From Larimichthys crocea (lineage: Eukaryota; Chordata; Actinopteri; Sciaenidae), in the NCBI RefSeq assembly GCF_000972845.2, contig NC_040017.1, positions 22,777,606-22,841,605 on the forward strand: DNA of 64,000 nucleotides, read 5' to 3'. The notes under the pieces were generated by a model. The model ran no database searches. It was not told the origin of the DNA and saw only the letters and a list, made by a program, of their open reading frames with translations. The first letter of the stretch is position 1. Each line of letters begins with the position of its first letter. Of this stretch, positions 1 to 13,304 are shown piece by piece. The position numbers were made by a program, and so were the translations under genes.

Positions 1-1070
1 CTTGACAGAAAATATATTACTTGAGACTCAACTTGGACTGTTGTCAATGCTGACATTACAAATGTTATAAAAGTTACAATCCGATTGCTTGATCCAGCTC
101 CTGTTGAGAGGAAGGTATGAAATTAAGCATATTTGACTACACACATAGACTGGGGGAACATGCAGCCTTCACTCAATTTTTATTTTTACCTTACTCTGTT
201 TAGGAATGTGAATCAATGCCAAAAGAACTTTTCCTAGATCCATTTTTGTTATAAACAAAACTTTCCAGTGGTAGAAATTACAACAACAAAAAAAATCGAA
301 CTAACCCTAAAACCTTTTTTTACAGTTGATTGACATTGAAATAAAAAAACAGAGGAAATATTTCCAAAAGATACTGTGTACTTTAGGGAAAGTAACCACT
401 CTGCTCTGTTCCTGAACCCCTAAAAAAAAGATAAAGATATGGCTGACTCCAGTTGCCCTAAACAAAATTAGTTTGTGATTAAACCTGATACGTTTTCCAT
501 CTTAAGAGTACATATTCAAACCACCAAGAGCAAACTAACCTCAATTTCACAGGTGACTTGTAGGATTTCATGCTGCACAGTAGATGTGGATGGTTGCTAC
601 CTCCATATTTAAGGTCGGGTCAGGTTTGATTATTGTGATGTCTGTTTGGCAAGACTACAAAGGAGTCCAATGTATTGTTACTCATCCAACCAAGAGCCAG
701 ATGCAGCAAAATACAGATCAAAGGTGTATGCAAGCAAAATAATGTAATAAAGCTATAAATAATGTAATCTAATGATCTGTTAAATATAAAACAGGAATAA
801 AAATTAATTACTAATTACTGTACAGGTGAAGGGTCCGTCTGAACTTTGACCATTCAAAATACTGTAGTTTGCACAGTCGGGCTACTACTGCTATCATGAG
901 ATCAGTGTTAAGATTAGTCAATATGCTTTGGTAAAACATTGTAAAACAACATTGCTCATATTTTATAGTTTATTTTTTATTGAATGGTCTTATTTTTCAT
1001 TATCTTCTCCTTGGGCTGGTTGGGCTGTTTTTCCCATACTTTGCAGAGCAAGCTTTCCTACTCAGTATGG
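1..1070. other. non-coding spacer
   Basis: AT-rich sequence with no convincing exon, splice pair or RNA gene. Only short chance reading frames occur. I see nothing else to annotate here. Confidence 0.6.
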
Positions 1071-1074
1071 TACA

Positions 1075-1490
1075 AGATAGGCAACAGGGACTGGACCCAA
1101 ATACAGACAAAGCAAGTAGAGTGCTGCAGGTCAATATTTTGTTTACATAAAGAAGGTTCAAGGTTTACAGAACCATGAGGTAGACAGGGGTCAAAGCCAG
1201 GAAGGTAGTCAAACAGGCAAACATTTCCAAAGGGACAGGCTGGAAATCCAAAGGTCAAAAATAATGAGGTAAGGTTCAACAAACAGGCAGGTAACACGTT
1301 TCAGGTAACATACTTCAAATACAACAATTCAGAAAGACACAGCATGGAGAAAATGGAAAAAAAGAAGCCAGAGGGCTTCTGATGGACAGAAATGGCAACA
1401 AACATGTTTGGAAGAGTGGGAATGTGGCTGTAGGGGCGGGACAGAGAAGCTGTGATTGTGACACTGAGGCACAATGGCTGCAGGAATACC
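1075..1490. mobile_element. degenerate interspersed repeat
   Basis: The stretch is rich in purine-biased phrases such as GGTTCAAGGTTTACAGAACC, 'caaacaggcaa' and 'aaaggtcaaaa', typical of an abundant teleost non-autonomous repeat. It ends near the short GC-rich phrase around 1430-1445. No terminal inverted repeats or open frame survive. Assignment rests on remembered repeat texture, so the family is left unnamed. Confidence 0.4.
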
Positions 1491-2370
1491 ACCATCCCAT
1501 TAACATTATCCTTGTGTACCAACTGGCATTCTTCTGTACTCACAATTGCTAATTTGAATACATCACTGCATTCACACTGACAGTCATGCTAAAATGCAGT
1601 GTACTGTGAGTATGGTGCACGGATGCAATATAGGGAGGAGTAAAATGTTGCGTCATTGTCATTTCTGTTAAGTGCATAATGGCTATATTCAAATTGAGAC
1701 AACACTACCAAGCCACACAGTGTACTACACAAAAGTGTGTACTACACAGAAGTATCTGAGCATTTGAAACGTTAAAAAATATCTACCGCTAAAGTAGATC
1801 TGAAATTCAATTTATGATTGAAATGGAATTATGTTTTGAGAACTTCTTTGGTTTGACTCTCGAACAGGGGGTTGAAATACAGTTATTTTTGTTAAATTTC
1901 ATTTTTTGAAACCTGTATGTGAACGAAAGAAGGCCCAGACTAAAAAACTGAATAATGTGACAAGGTAAATCTAACTAGGTGCAGCATAAGTGTACTATAG
2001 ACTTGGTCTGATCAGGAATTTGGCATTTGCAGAGTAAGAGTTGAACTTCCTTACGTTGTTAAGGACCTCAGTGGTCCTCTCTGGGATTGTGTTGATGTGA
2101 AAGTGTTGCTATGATTTGCAAGTCTGGTTTAAAACTTCAAAGAGTGTCCTTTAGTATTCACAGAGAGAGGTGAATCAAGATTCTTCCCTTGAAGCCCAAA
2201 GAAAAAACTTACTAGACTCAATTCATTCCTTACCAAGGTTTTGACCATTTGCAAGCAACCTCTTTTTGACGGCAACAATCTACTGCCTTTTCAGAAACCT
2301 TTAATTGAAAGTGAATAAACCACAATGCTCCTAATGCTTCCAAAGACCATCAAAACACATCCTAGACTTG

Positions 2371-2404
2371 TCAACCACAGCTGTCAGTCAACCACAGCTG
2401 TCAG
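2371..2404. repeat. 17-base tandem duplication
   Basis: The unit tcaaccacagctgtcag occurs twice in direct tandem (2371-2387 and 2388-2404) and is followed by a T run. It is a simple local duplication with no visible function. Confidence 0.8.
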
Positions 2405-5400
2405 TTTTTTTTTTTTTAGAAATACTACTGAATGGCGCATCACTCAGATACCACAAGAAGTGATGAGATGACAGTGTTCTTTCTGTCCATTGTTTTTTTT
2501 TTACTGAATGTCATTTATCTATTACAGCTTAACTATATACATGCTTACACATTCCTATTTCATGGCCACAGCACATGAACCCGTGCCAATGGTGGTAGAG
2601 CTGCCTCTCAAGATACTGCTTTCTCTGCAGAAGCAGTTTGGTATTCAGTACATTGATCAAGGGCAGACAGAGTGACCAGGGATAAAACCATAAATAATGT
2701 GACTAATAGATGACCTGATGTACCACAGCCAACCCCGAGAAATTCATTTTGATTATGGGATAGTGCTGGAAGGCATAAAACTGGCTGTCCCGATCACGTA
2801 CAGTTCAGCGTAGCTACAAGGAACTTTCACATTTTTATTCTTTTTTAGCTTTTAGGAACTGTACATAAACAGACAAAGAGAGTGTTTTCATGGAGACCAT
2901 AATGAGCACAATGTACCTTTCTGTCCATTATTTCTTAATGCACCAAGCTGTCAGGCTACATTATAACATATTAAACATATTGGCTTGCTGCATTTGCACT
3001 TGTACCAGTACTGGGAATATTTTGAAATGTCTCCCTCATGTATCAGCCTTCAGATTTCAAATTTAAAACATATTTACATATGACTTTGAACACTGCAAGA
3101 CACTGGTCAGGATGTACTGTAGCCCATAAAAAGTGGAAGCCTGGCAAAAGTTGGACTTGCTGTTCGTGCAGTGCAGATAGGGTCTGTAGTTAAGCCATTA
3201 AGCAACACAGGCACATCTGTGAAGCAGCTTGTACCTTAATGAGAGACAGCATTAATATTTGGTGCGTAGGGCTTTGGAAGGGGGTACCAGGTTGAAGGAT
3301 GTCGAGGTCTGAGCTGATGGTGACAGAGGGTGGAAACAGATCTCAATCAAATACATCGATCAGCTCCACATCTGCTTTATCACGTCTCGTCTGTTGCTGT
3401 GGCAAGACGCCTAGAAGTGCTGTTCCACTTGCTGCATGCCAAAGGAATCATGTTATCATAAAAAGAAACAATAATAGAGCTTAGATACGAGTGTGCAGAA
3501 CTATTGCAATCTGCCTCTTTGTGTGATACTTGCTATAGGTTTTATTATTAATATGCTGGATGTTTTATTAGACATATTTTACCTTTACAACAAGCTTCTT
3601 CTTATCATGTAGTCAAAGGCAAAGGCATGCTCTTTCTTCAGAGCAGGAAGATTGGGGAGGGTCTGTACATATATCCGTGGCAGATGTCCCTGAAGTAGTT
3701 AAAAAGCTCCACACTGATATATGAGAGCTGACCTGAAATGCTGAATGCCCTGGATATTGTTAGAAGTTATAAATCTCTCGTCAGTGTGTGACACAGCTTT
3801 TGAAAATAGAACACTTTGAATTAGCAAACATGAATAGCAGTGCCCATAATATCAATAAAAGCTGATAGATGGATGTGATTAAGCTTTTACCAGGAGTCAC
3901 ACCTTCCTTGGAAAGACTCTGCCAAGGTGCTGCAAGAGCGACTCCAGCCAATTGTCAAACCTATTCAAGAGAACAACTTGGATTCTTTCTCGGTTGCAGA
4001 ATGGTGTGCTTTTTATCCTCTCGGCTAACTGAGGCATCAATGAGAGTCTGCTAATCCTGTCTACATGTGTTTTGTGAATTTGGAAAAAGCTTGCAAGCAA
4101 GTTCCCCAAAGTATCTTGTGTGAAGAACTGCAGGAGTATGACCTATTTGGTTCCTGTGCATTTACAATCAGAGCTGTGATGGTTCCCTGAGTATATTTAC
4201 AAGCTCGTTCAACATGAGCTTTCAGTGGGATGCCCTCGAACACTAGCTGATAAAGATGTTTCATTCAGGTGAGGGTTTAGCAAGTGCCCTAGATGGATTA
4301 AGAAAGTATCGAAGATGTTCTCATGAGTAAAAGTAAGGTAAGATCAAGTGGCTTTCAAGCATCCCTGCCCCCACTGCACCGAAGAGCAGTCTTTTGCACA
4401 CTTCTAAGCTGCCCTGCACCGACTCTGCTACCCATGGGAATGAAGTGAAGAACAGATATTAGCATTTTGATTCACTCGCTTTCTGAGACTCTTTGGAATA
4501 GTGACTTAAATTTGACTTATTACAAATCGATGTTGAACCCTATGTAATCTAGGTTTCAGATATCATAGTATAAAGAAACACCATATTTAAATAATAGGAA
4601 TAAAATGTGGTTGAATATCCACCAATCATTGTGCTTTGTACAGATTTAATATTTCCTTTGTTGCACAGTAGTTTGATGACTTTAAGACACCCCACACTTT
4701 CTTTGTATTTTCATCAAGTTTTGTTTTTTTCCCCCACAGTTGGAGAAGCTGCATAATTACTTAGTTGACAAAAGCACACTGTACACAGCAGCCTGAACAA
4801 ACCTGAACTGAGGAGGAAAACTAAAGTCTGGCTCAGGACTGGAAACTATTGAAAGTGTCAAATGGCAGGAAATTAGCATATTCAGACAATCAATTTAGAT
4901 AAGAAACAAGTGGAAAAACTCTTTTTGTTCATGAAAATTAGCTGTAATTATCCACATTGCTCTGCATTTTTAGTCATTTGCAGTATAAATGAGGTCATAA
5001 TTGATAGTGTTCACAGTTTGCTGCGGTAAGGTCTATCAAGAGATACTTTTCATACGTTTCATTTCAAGGGATCCTTGTATAACCACAATAAAAAATGGCT
5101 CCGAGTTACTTCTACTTATCATACTAGTATATATAGTAAGGCTATATTTAACGTGGAGTTAAAATCTCTTCATGAGGCAGGCTTAATTCCTGGTTTGAGA
5201 AAATGCAGGAAACTAAAATGAATGAGATTACAAAATTGGAGACCTGCAAAACAGAAAATTGCATGACAAAGTAAGTAAACAGGATAAAGAAACTAAACAA
5301 CTGCCCTTTCGTGCATATCCTGACCACAGCCTCTGTGTGCCAACCAAAGGTAGCGTTCATGAAAACAAAATTAACAACTGCTTTAACACATCAGTGAAAA

Positions 5401-7530
5401 TGCCAACAAGCGCTCGTGGGATTTACGATTCCTAAATTGCCCCCAAAGTTTATTTGCGGCCTCTGACTGCTTGTCCCTCTGATTATGCAGGTGAACTTAA
5501 TTGGAAACATCAGAGCAATAGCAACGCCTGTATTTTCGGGGGGCATTGCTCTCACGCCATGTACTTAAGGTCATTGTGTTTACTACCTCGGAGGTAACTT
5601 ATACAGAGCATAAAATGCCTTGGAAAACACAACTTGAGATGTTTTATATGTCACACTTGCTTACTAAATAGTACCCTGAAGTTTGTTTTTGCTTTAAGTT
5701 ATTACTTTCCACTGTTGTTTGAGACCTTATTTAAATAATAGAAAAACTCATGACAGCTCTGCGGTTGTTCTTAAATGAAAACCTTGAAATGAAGAGGATA
5801 CGGGAATAATGGATCAAAGAGTCTTTATGTCAGCAGAGATTAATTTTAAAACACATCTGTCAGTCAAAATAATGTTTCTTGTCATTACATATCTAATTTA
5901 CCCTTCTCAAACATGCATTATTTCTCACTGACCTATATCCATTTTCTCTCTTTCTAAACCTTTTCAACACATACATTTGTATTTACTCCTAGAGCAATAG
6001 TCTTCTTATGTATTGTTGTTGTTGTGTGTTGTCTTTCAGACTTTCTAAAACTGACATTCACAGCAACCAATGATCCATTATGATGATGAATTGCTGTTTC
6101 TCTGCATTGATTGAACCACCAACTGGGAAAAAGGTTGACAGGCTGTTTGAAATGGCACATTAAAAACACTATAAAAATGACTTCCATATGCTCTATAATG
6201 TAAAAAAAGTGAGCGCTGTTTGTAATTCCCATGGAATAAGGATGCAAGCAGCACTGCTTTGCCATGTTTTTTTGGATTCCTCTGTCTCACTCCAGCACTC
6301 TTGTTTGCTGCTGCAGAGCACAGGGGACTGTATGAGGACGAATTTCCCACCCAACATCTGGAAGCGTGCTTAATGATCATTAAAAACAAGATGAACTATT
6401 CTCTGAAATGACAGGGGGAGGGGTACACTGTGGTTTAGATCTCACGCTCCCCTCACATCCATATGCTGGGTATGTGACATGCAGCACAGTCTCTCCCTGC
6501 CTGAGACCTTTAAAATTTAATTTGGTCTTGTTCTAAATTTATAGGCCACACTAAATTTACATTCTCCTGTGTGAGAATCTGGTGTCTTAAAATGTCTATC
6601 CAAGGATGTGAGTAGAGAGAGAGAGAGCTTGAAAACTGTTGTAAACTCCGCACCACTGACCTTGTTAAAACATAAACTGTTGACTGCCACGATGCTGCAT
6701 CTGTGATGTTTATCAAGATGCTGAAAAGTGAAAGAATTTTTGATTAAACTCTGCTTTAATAAGCCTTAAGTTCCTACGTGCAGTTTGCAAGCTTGCACAA
6801 TGCTGGTAACTTAACTGCTGCACATGATTTCCTTTTTCCTCGACGCCAAAAAAACAAAACAAAACTGGTTTTAAAATTCAAACTTCAACAACACCGGTCT
6901 GTTTGTGGCCCATGAATAATGTGCAGGTCAAAGGTACCGGAGCTAAAGGATGTTGAGTCAGTCCCTCTCTTAAAATGGTAAGTCAGAACATACTCTTTCA
7001 ATTATTCACTCACCTAACTGGAACTAAAGTAGCTGGCTGACCACTGCAATATTTAGCCTTGAGATGATGGTAACAGCAACAGCCTCATTACCTTTACACA
7101 TCTACAACCTGAGAGTCTCCTTTATTGATTGACAAGACACATTTATTATGATCCAAAACCAATTACTGTATCCTTGAGTAGACTTGAGAAACGATTTTTA
7201 CCTTTTTATACAATAGACTGATCTAGAATTACCTTTTTGTTTACCTTGATTTCTCAACAAAGGGGATTGAGACGTAGAGGACTTGTAAAGAAATGGACAA
7301 ATCAACAAGTCAGATATGTAAACAGTGACCTCATAGACCTTTATTCCTTTCATTTATGTCTATTGAAGACCACACAATGGACGAATTCAAGCATGCATTT
7401 CCTGTTTCAGTGTGATCTTCACTATGCTCTGGTGAATTTGCAGGTCGGAGTTCAAAGTTGACCAAACACTAATGTATTACAAAATATTATTCTAGTGTGT
7501 TTCATCGCCATGGTTAGTTTATTAAATAGA

Positions 7531-7566
7531 GAATTTCCCCATTGAGGGATTAATAAAAGTAAATCT
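7531..7566 (+). mobile_element. LINE/SINE-type 3' tail
   Basis: A short hairpin-like phrase, 'tttccccattgagggatt' followed by 'aataaaag', is the usual 3' end of common fish non-LTR retroelements. No body of the element can be traced upstream, so it is a severely 5'-truncated copy or a lone tail. Confidence 0.45.
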
Positions 7567-8365
7567 TGAACTGTGAAATGGGTGTGCTAGTTGGATTGTC
7601 ACTTTTTGAAAAGTTGTTATATGAGGAGCGGGTTTCAGACACATTTTAACAACCAGAGAAGCTCTTTCATCCAGCGTCTACCTCAGTTCTTCTACATACT
7701 TATGGATATCTTCTGAACTGAATGACAGAGAATGATTACAGACATGTAAACATGTTACTTGTCAATGCTCAAATATCTATGTATTTTGGCAGAGGGCTCA
7801 AAAGCTGGAAAACATACCATGTCTACACCAGTCAGAAAGGCTTTGACATGTTGATGTGTCGATTATTGGGGGAAAAAAACCAAAACAACAAGAATGAGCC
7901 AAACTCATCATTTGTCATTTTGTGGTGTTTGATGTTGGTGATGCAGCAGAAGCCTAAAAGAGAGAGAGCGATTATGATGATGATGATGGTGATGAAAAAA
8001 ACAAAACAAGAATTTTAGGTGTCACTTGCTAGAACCACATCAGCATCAATGGAAAATGTACCGTGTTACTGTAAGAAGCAACATTGTGGGTGTGTGTGTG
8101 TGTGTGTGGGGTCGGTTCTCTTTGCAGAGCCGGATTAATTACAGCAAAACCCTCTACATTTGGAGACCATGTGCACTTCTCTTGCATCCCTGATTGAAAC
8201 AAATGAGGCAAATAATTGGAAGTGTGGTCAGTTTACTATGGTGAGGTCTATCTCCAGGCCTCAAAACAAACGACTGTATTTATACAGTTTGATTTCAGGA
8301 GATATTACAATCAACGTAACGGGCAGGAACGGCTTTTTCTAATGATTAATACTCATAACATTTGA

Positions 8366-8367
<2 letters not shown>

Positions 8368-8408
<41 letters not shown>
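8368..8408. repeat. (TG)n microsatellite
   Basis: About 20 uninterrupted TG units. A shorter TG tract lies at 8089-8108. Both lie just upstream of the arfip2 promoter region. Confidence 0.95.
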
Positions 8409-8413
<5 letters not shown>

Positions 8414-8454
8414 TGCACTCTATAAGTCAGCGGGTTGTTAGTGACATCTTCAGG

Positions 8455-8620
8455 TGCATGCGGGAGCTGCAGTGCGTGGATAACGCTACGTCGGCACCGC
8501 ACGACGTGGAAGATGGAGCGGGGGGAGGCCTGGCGATGACGTCACGTCAAAGGTGTCATCCTTCAAAATAAAAGCATGCGTTAATAGTATACGCTTCCAT
8601 TTGCTCGTTTGTGAAATAAA
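8455..8620 (+). promoter_or_regulatory. probable arfip2 promoter with CRE
   Basis: This block is locally rich in CpG, unlike its AT-rich surroundings. It carries a perfect palindromic cAMP response element, TGACGTCA, at about 8537-8544, followed at once by a second half site (CGTCA). It sits about 600 bases upstream of the arfip2 start codon. A possible 5' UTR exon ends at 9013 with the donor gtaagc, and the next exon begins at 9131 after ttgcag. The CRE is seen directly; promoter function is inferred from CpG content and position. Confidence 0.55.
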
Positions 8621-9140
8621 ACACACTTTTCTATGCAACTTATGCGTGTTACTCCAAGTATTATGATTTCAAAGCACATCCTCGCGGTTTGCGATTTTAA
8701 AAAAATCACAACAACTTTTATTTCGAAGTCGTGCTACTAAAGCTGTGAGCTGGCTGGATGCAGAGATTTTCAGGCTGAATTACATGGGAGCAGGCAGACA
8801 ACCTGAGCGCTGCAAAGAGGGGAAATAATCATGGATGCTGCGTTTAATAAGAGCTAAAAGACAGTGTTTTTATTTTTTATTTTTTGCATCTGCTGTCTGT
8901 GCGTAAAGCCGCGTCCCTGCCTCAGACATCAGGCTCCTTCAGGGCTGGGGGAGCTAAGTTAGCTGTCAGCCACATCAGCACCGCTCATATTAGCGAGCCA
9001 CGTTAGCATCAGTGTAAGCAGAGCCGTCATTTTGTGTCGATGTGCATGCATGTGTGCTTATTGTTTGTTTTTGTCAAACCTGCAGGCATGCAATCATCTT
9101 CATGTGTCAGTGTCTGGTGCTGTCTTGCAGAGATCTCGTT

Positions 9141-12100
9141 ATGGCAGACAGTATCATGAGTAAGGCTGCTACCATGGAGATCCCCATTAACAGCAATGGA
9201 GACACAGGGACTCTACCAGAGGATGACAGCCTGGAGCAGGTCAGTTAGTGACATTTGTTTCTTCCTGACAGTGTGCATCTGTGTGCTCAGTCTGTGGTCC
9301 TCTCTCCTTTGGCAGCACACAGTTTAGGACTAAAGCAGGTTAGGCCAGCTGTTACCTAACCATGCACAGGCCTGCAGCTATGTACAGCAGCTATGTGCAT
9401 AAATATATGTGCATGCATAGCTATATACATGGGAATGATGTGTTAAGAGTGTGCAGAGTGAAGCATTTAATCATACGACAACCTAACAGGGATGAGAAAG
9501 CTGCAGGATCAGTGGTCCAACATGAATAACATGTCTATCTGATAAAGTAATACTGAAGGCCAACACACTGAATCATAAAACAGCACATATGAGCAACTTA
9601 TTGCTGTGTGCATCTGTTTGCAGGTTGACTTCACAAATCTGCATGGTTCCTTTAGGTTTGAAGAGAAAAGAAAACTCTAATCTTGCTTACACTTATCCTA
9701 AATAGTATAAAATATAATTATACAGTAATAAACACACTAATAATTACAGTAATAATAGTTTCAGATTAAAGATACCTAAAGATGATATCATAAAAAGGAA
9801 GTTGCAGCTTTCTAGTTTTATCTTTTCTAAAAACGAATGATCCTTTTCTAAATCCATCGTGCTGTCCATGCACTGTAGATGATTATGATCTTTCTAACCC
9901 ATGTTTATCACCAATATTTTGTTGTAAATCCATCCAGGATTTGCAGCAAGTGATGGTGTCTGGACCCAACCTGAATGAAACCAGTATTGTCTCAGGAGGT
10001 TATGGTGGACCTGCAGGGGGCATCATTCCCACGAGCACCATCAAAGGTACTGTTAGAGTCCCTAAGTGCCATCCTTCACAGGTCTTTACAGATTTCATGA
10101 ATTTAAAGGTAATCTAAGTAAGTATGACTATGCTGTAGTTTATGATTATGCAACTGTTCGTACCATATAGGTCTTAATTAACTTCTTATTTGTTTCATTG
10201 TTGTAGTTTTATGCTTTTTACTCTTCTTCGAATCTCTAGTTTTTCATGCAACTGCTCTGCTGCCTTAAAAACTGTTAGTTGTTGTCTGCTCTGCTCTGTG
10301 GAGCACTTTGGGCTACAATTCTGTATGAAAGGTGCTATATCAATAAATAAAGTTCATTGGTTTAATACATTAGTCAATCAATATAAATGACCCTGCAATT
10401 ACTTTGCCAGGTTTTGGTTTCACACAGCTCACCAACCCCCCCTAATATTCTGTCCATTGACGATTGCAGGCCGTCATGCACTGTGCCAGAGATCTGCCAA
10501 TGTTGCAATCACTAAAAGAGGTCAATACTTAATGCCCCTTTAAGGAACCGTACCGAGAGCTCAGCTTTTCCTCCTTGTATTCTGATGTGTCACTAGAGAG
10601 CTGCTGACCTATAGGCTCCTTGGTTCATGTTACAAACATCCATATCCCATAGGGCCTGCTGTTCGCTTCAACCCTGAGTATCTGGACAGAAGACGAGCCC
10701 CTGCACCAGGACCAGGTGGCTGTGTGTTCTGACGACCTTCTTTTGTTTTCTTAGTTAACCTTTATATGTTGGTCTGTTTTGGCCCCTTTATAAAAGGTTT
10801 TGGTGTTGCTTGACCAAGGGAGTTGTATGCAACCTTGCTTGTACTTCTTCAACTCACAGTCTCTGCAACAAGAAATGTTTTGGCTGCTTTTAAAAATTAG
10901 GGATGCACTAACATGATATCACAGGGCACTGTTACTTGAAATGTCGTTGTCTAATAAGTATGTTCTCTTTTGTACTGTAAAATGCACTTTTGATGACTGT
11001 TTTGTCATTGCTTGGTACCTTTCATTCCATGAAGTCCATTTTCATCTTTTCTTTTATAAACCCTTTTATTCTGCATGGAAAACCTGCATGGTGGATTATT
11101 TCAAATCCCTTTTTAACTCCCAATTTATTATGTATCCTCCACCACTGAGCCTAACATATTTCTTTCAGGCTGCTGTTCAGCTGCATATCTCACTGCCAAG
11201 CTTGTTTATCACACACGTGCCTCACGCTTGTTTTATTTCACTCCATGCCTTGTTCTCATTATCACTCTTTGTCATCGGCATGCTCATTTCAGACATTCGC
11301 ATGAAATCCAGAGGTGTTGGCATGCCTCGCAGCCAATCTGCAGCAGGTCGACTTGCCCAACAGACACAACAACATCCAGGTATCACCAGGCTCATCGCCA
11401 TGTCCCCACTGTCCCCACTATCATCATCCATGCAGTTTCTGTAAACCACTTGCTTGTAAACTTTGGTAGAATAGTTTACATTACAGTATACTTTTTTTTG
11501 TTTTTTTTTGTTAGGTTCATCGAACCATAACGCTAGTAATTCAACTGAAGAAGTTTCTCGTGGTGTGGCAGTGGAGAAACTGGACAGCGTGAAGAAATGG
11601 GGCATAAACACATACAAGGTAGTGTGGGCCGCGCCGTATTTCCAAAAACTGATTAAATGGATGTTAGTCCCATTTTTGCTGGGTTTAATGTCATATCTGT
11701 TCATATCCACTATACAGTGTACAAAGCAGATGTTCTCAGAGAGGTTTGGACGAGGTTCACGAACTGTGGACCTTGAACTCGAGGCTCAGATTGACGTGCT
11801 AAGAGATACCAAGAGCAAGTATGAAAACATCTTAAGACTGGCCACTGCACTCATCAGTCATTTTCAAAGCATGGTGCAGACACAACAGGCTCTAGGTGAT
11901 ACCTTCACTGACCTTAGCCAGAAGTCCCCAGAGTTACAGGTACAGCACTGCTGAAGCTTCTTCTGTAATGTGACATTAAAACGACGTTAGAAAGTAAAAA
12001 CTAAACTAAAACTTGTTTGCTCCTCTGCAGGACGAGTTTGGGTATAATGCAGAAACACAAAAGCTGTTGTGTAAGAATGGCGAGGCTCTGCTTGGTGCCA

Positions 12101-13304
12101 TCAACTTCTTTGTGTCTAGTGTCAACACCCTGGTCAACAAAACAATGGAGGATACTCTGTTGACCATTAAGCTGTATGAAAACGCAAGGTAACAAAACCT
12201 GGCTTCCCATTTAGGGATCATCTTAATTCCTGTAAGGGAACCACCTGAAAAATGAGAACCTGTGACAGCCTGTATCACTGTTTTTGTATGCAGACTTGAG
12301 TTTGATGCCTATCGATCTGATCTGGAGGAGATGAGTTTGGGCCCTAGGGATGCAGCTACCATGGTCCGCATTGAGATGGCTCAGCATGACTACCAGATCC
12401 ACAGAGACAAATATGAAAGGCTGCGCAGTGATGTCACCATCAAGCTAAAATTCCTGGAGGAAAACAAGGTTTGTAGTTTATAATTAAAAAAATTTAAGTT
12501 GTCTTTGAAATGCACGCATATTTCAAGAGTAACTTAACACCTCCTGAAATCTGAATTTTTGCAGCATCAGTGATGCTGCTTGTGGTCAGAGGTGAAATGT
12601 GCTTCAGCCAGTGCAGTAAAACACACTGCCTCTGAGCACTACTCATGTAAAATAGATGGCGCATGTTGTGATTAAATGGTGCCTAGTCTACAGTGTTAAC
12701 AGTCCAGTGTTAAAAGTATGTTTCAGCAGTGATTTAGAGCTGACTGTCCACATAAAGAGAATGCACTTTTGTGTTCGCTGTTGTGAGTCTATTAAGGCAG
12801 ACCAGGTCAAATTGGAGGAAGCAGGCAGGGCCTCTTTGTGCACAGACACAAACATGTTCATGCTGTAGCGAATGTCTCAGTTTAGTTTAGTCATCCATGC
12901 TGTCATGCAGTTTTTGGCAAATAATGAAAAATAACAAAGCTAAGAATGAAGCATGTTTGACTCTTTAAAGCAAAGCTTTTCAAAGTGGGAGGTGAGCCTC
13001 TCCAGGAGGGCGGATAAAACTAATTCGAGCAACTAATAAATGTCATTCTAATAGATGTCCACCAGCTGTGCTTTCCTGTAAACACTTGAAACCGTGTTTG
13101 TAATGGCAGAACTTCCCTCTTCTTCTTCCCCTTTTTTTTTTCTTCTAGGTGAAGGTGATGCACAAGCAACTGCTTCTCTTCCACAATGCTATCTCAGCTT
13201 ACTTTGCTGGCAACCAGCAGCAGTTGGAACAAACTCTAATACAGTTCAATGTAAAATTAAAGCCCCCAGGATCAGACAAGCCATCCTGGCTGGAGGAGCA
13301 GTAA
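9141..13304 (+). CDS. arfip2: arfaptin-2 (BAR-domain Arf/Rac effector)
   Basis: Nine coding exons: 9141-9239, 9938-10046, 10653-10715, 11293-11379, 11515-11618, 11718-11939, 12031-12188, 12294-12468, 13149-13304. All junctions are GT-AG; the total is 1173 bases, or 390 residues. The N-terminus (KAATMEIPI, then [18 protein letters not shown]) matches arfaptin-2 rather than arfaptin-1. Residues about 130-153 ([20 protein letters not shown]) form the amphipathic helix that in this family binds PI4P on trans-Golgi membranes. Residues about 155-385 are the crescent-shaped BAR/AH domain ([27 protein letters not shown] [34 protein letters not shown]), which binds Arf, Arl1 and Rac GTPases. The protein ends PSWLEEQ as in the family. 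Exons 3 and 4 are multiples of three and may be cassettes. The a/b teleost paralogue cannot be decided here. Confidence 0.95.
10240..10355 (+). mobile_element. 5'-truncated LINE-type 3' end in arfip2 intron 2
   Basis: The phrase 'gagcactttgggctac', followed by 'tgaaaggtgctatat' and 'aataaataaag', is the typical 3' terminus of abundant fish non-LTR elements or their SINE partners. It lies between arfip2 exons 2 and 3 and carries no coding capacity. Confidence 0.5.
12966..13035. mobile_element. possible hAT terminal fragment
   Basis: 'gcttttcaaagtgggaggtg' followed by 'aggagggcgg' resembles the ends of hAT-type non-autonomous elements (the 'tctcaaagtgggg' type). No partner end is seen, so it is a relic at best. 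It lies in the last arfip2 intron. Confidence 0.25.

Larger units (their letters stand above)
1500..8450. other. intergenic region upstream of arfip2
   Basis: About 7 kb without a supportable gene. It contains a 17-base direct duplication at 2371-2404, a LINE-type tail at 7531-7566 and two TG microsatellites (8089-8108 and 8368-8408). Short reading frames are scattered on both strands and have no splice logic or recognisable domain. Distal regulatory elements may be present, but conservation data would be needed to see them. Confidence 0.6.

Noticed and set aside
11222..11710. 162-codon minus-strand frame across arfip2 exons 4-5
   Set aside because: It overlaps true plus-strand exons and has no domain or splice context; a shadow.
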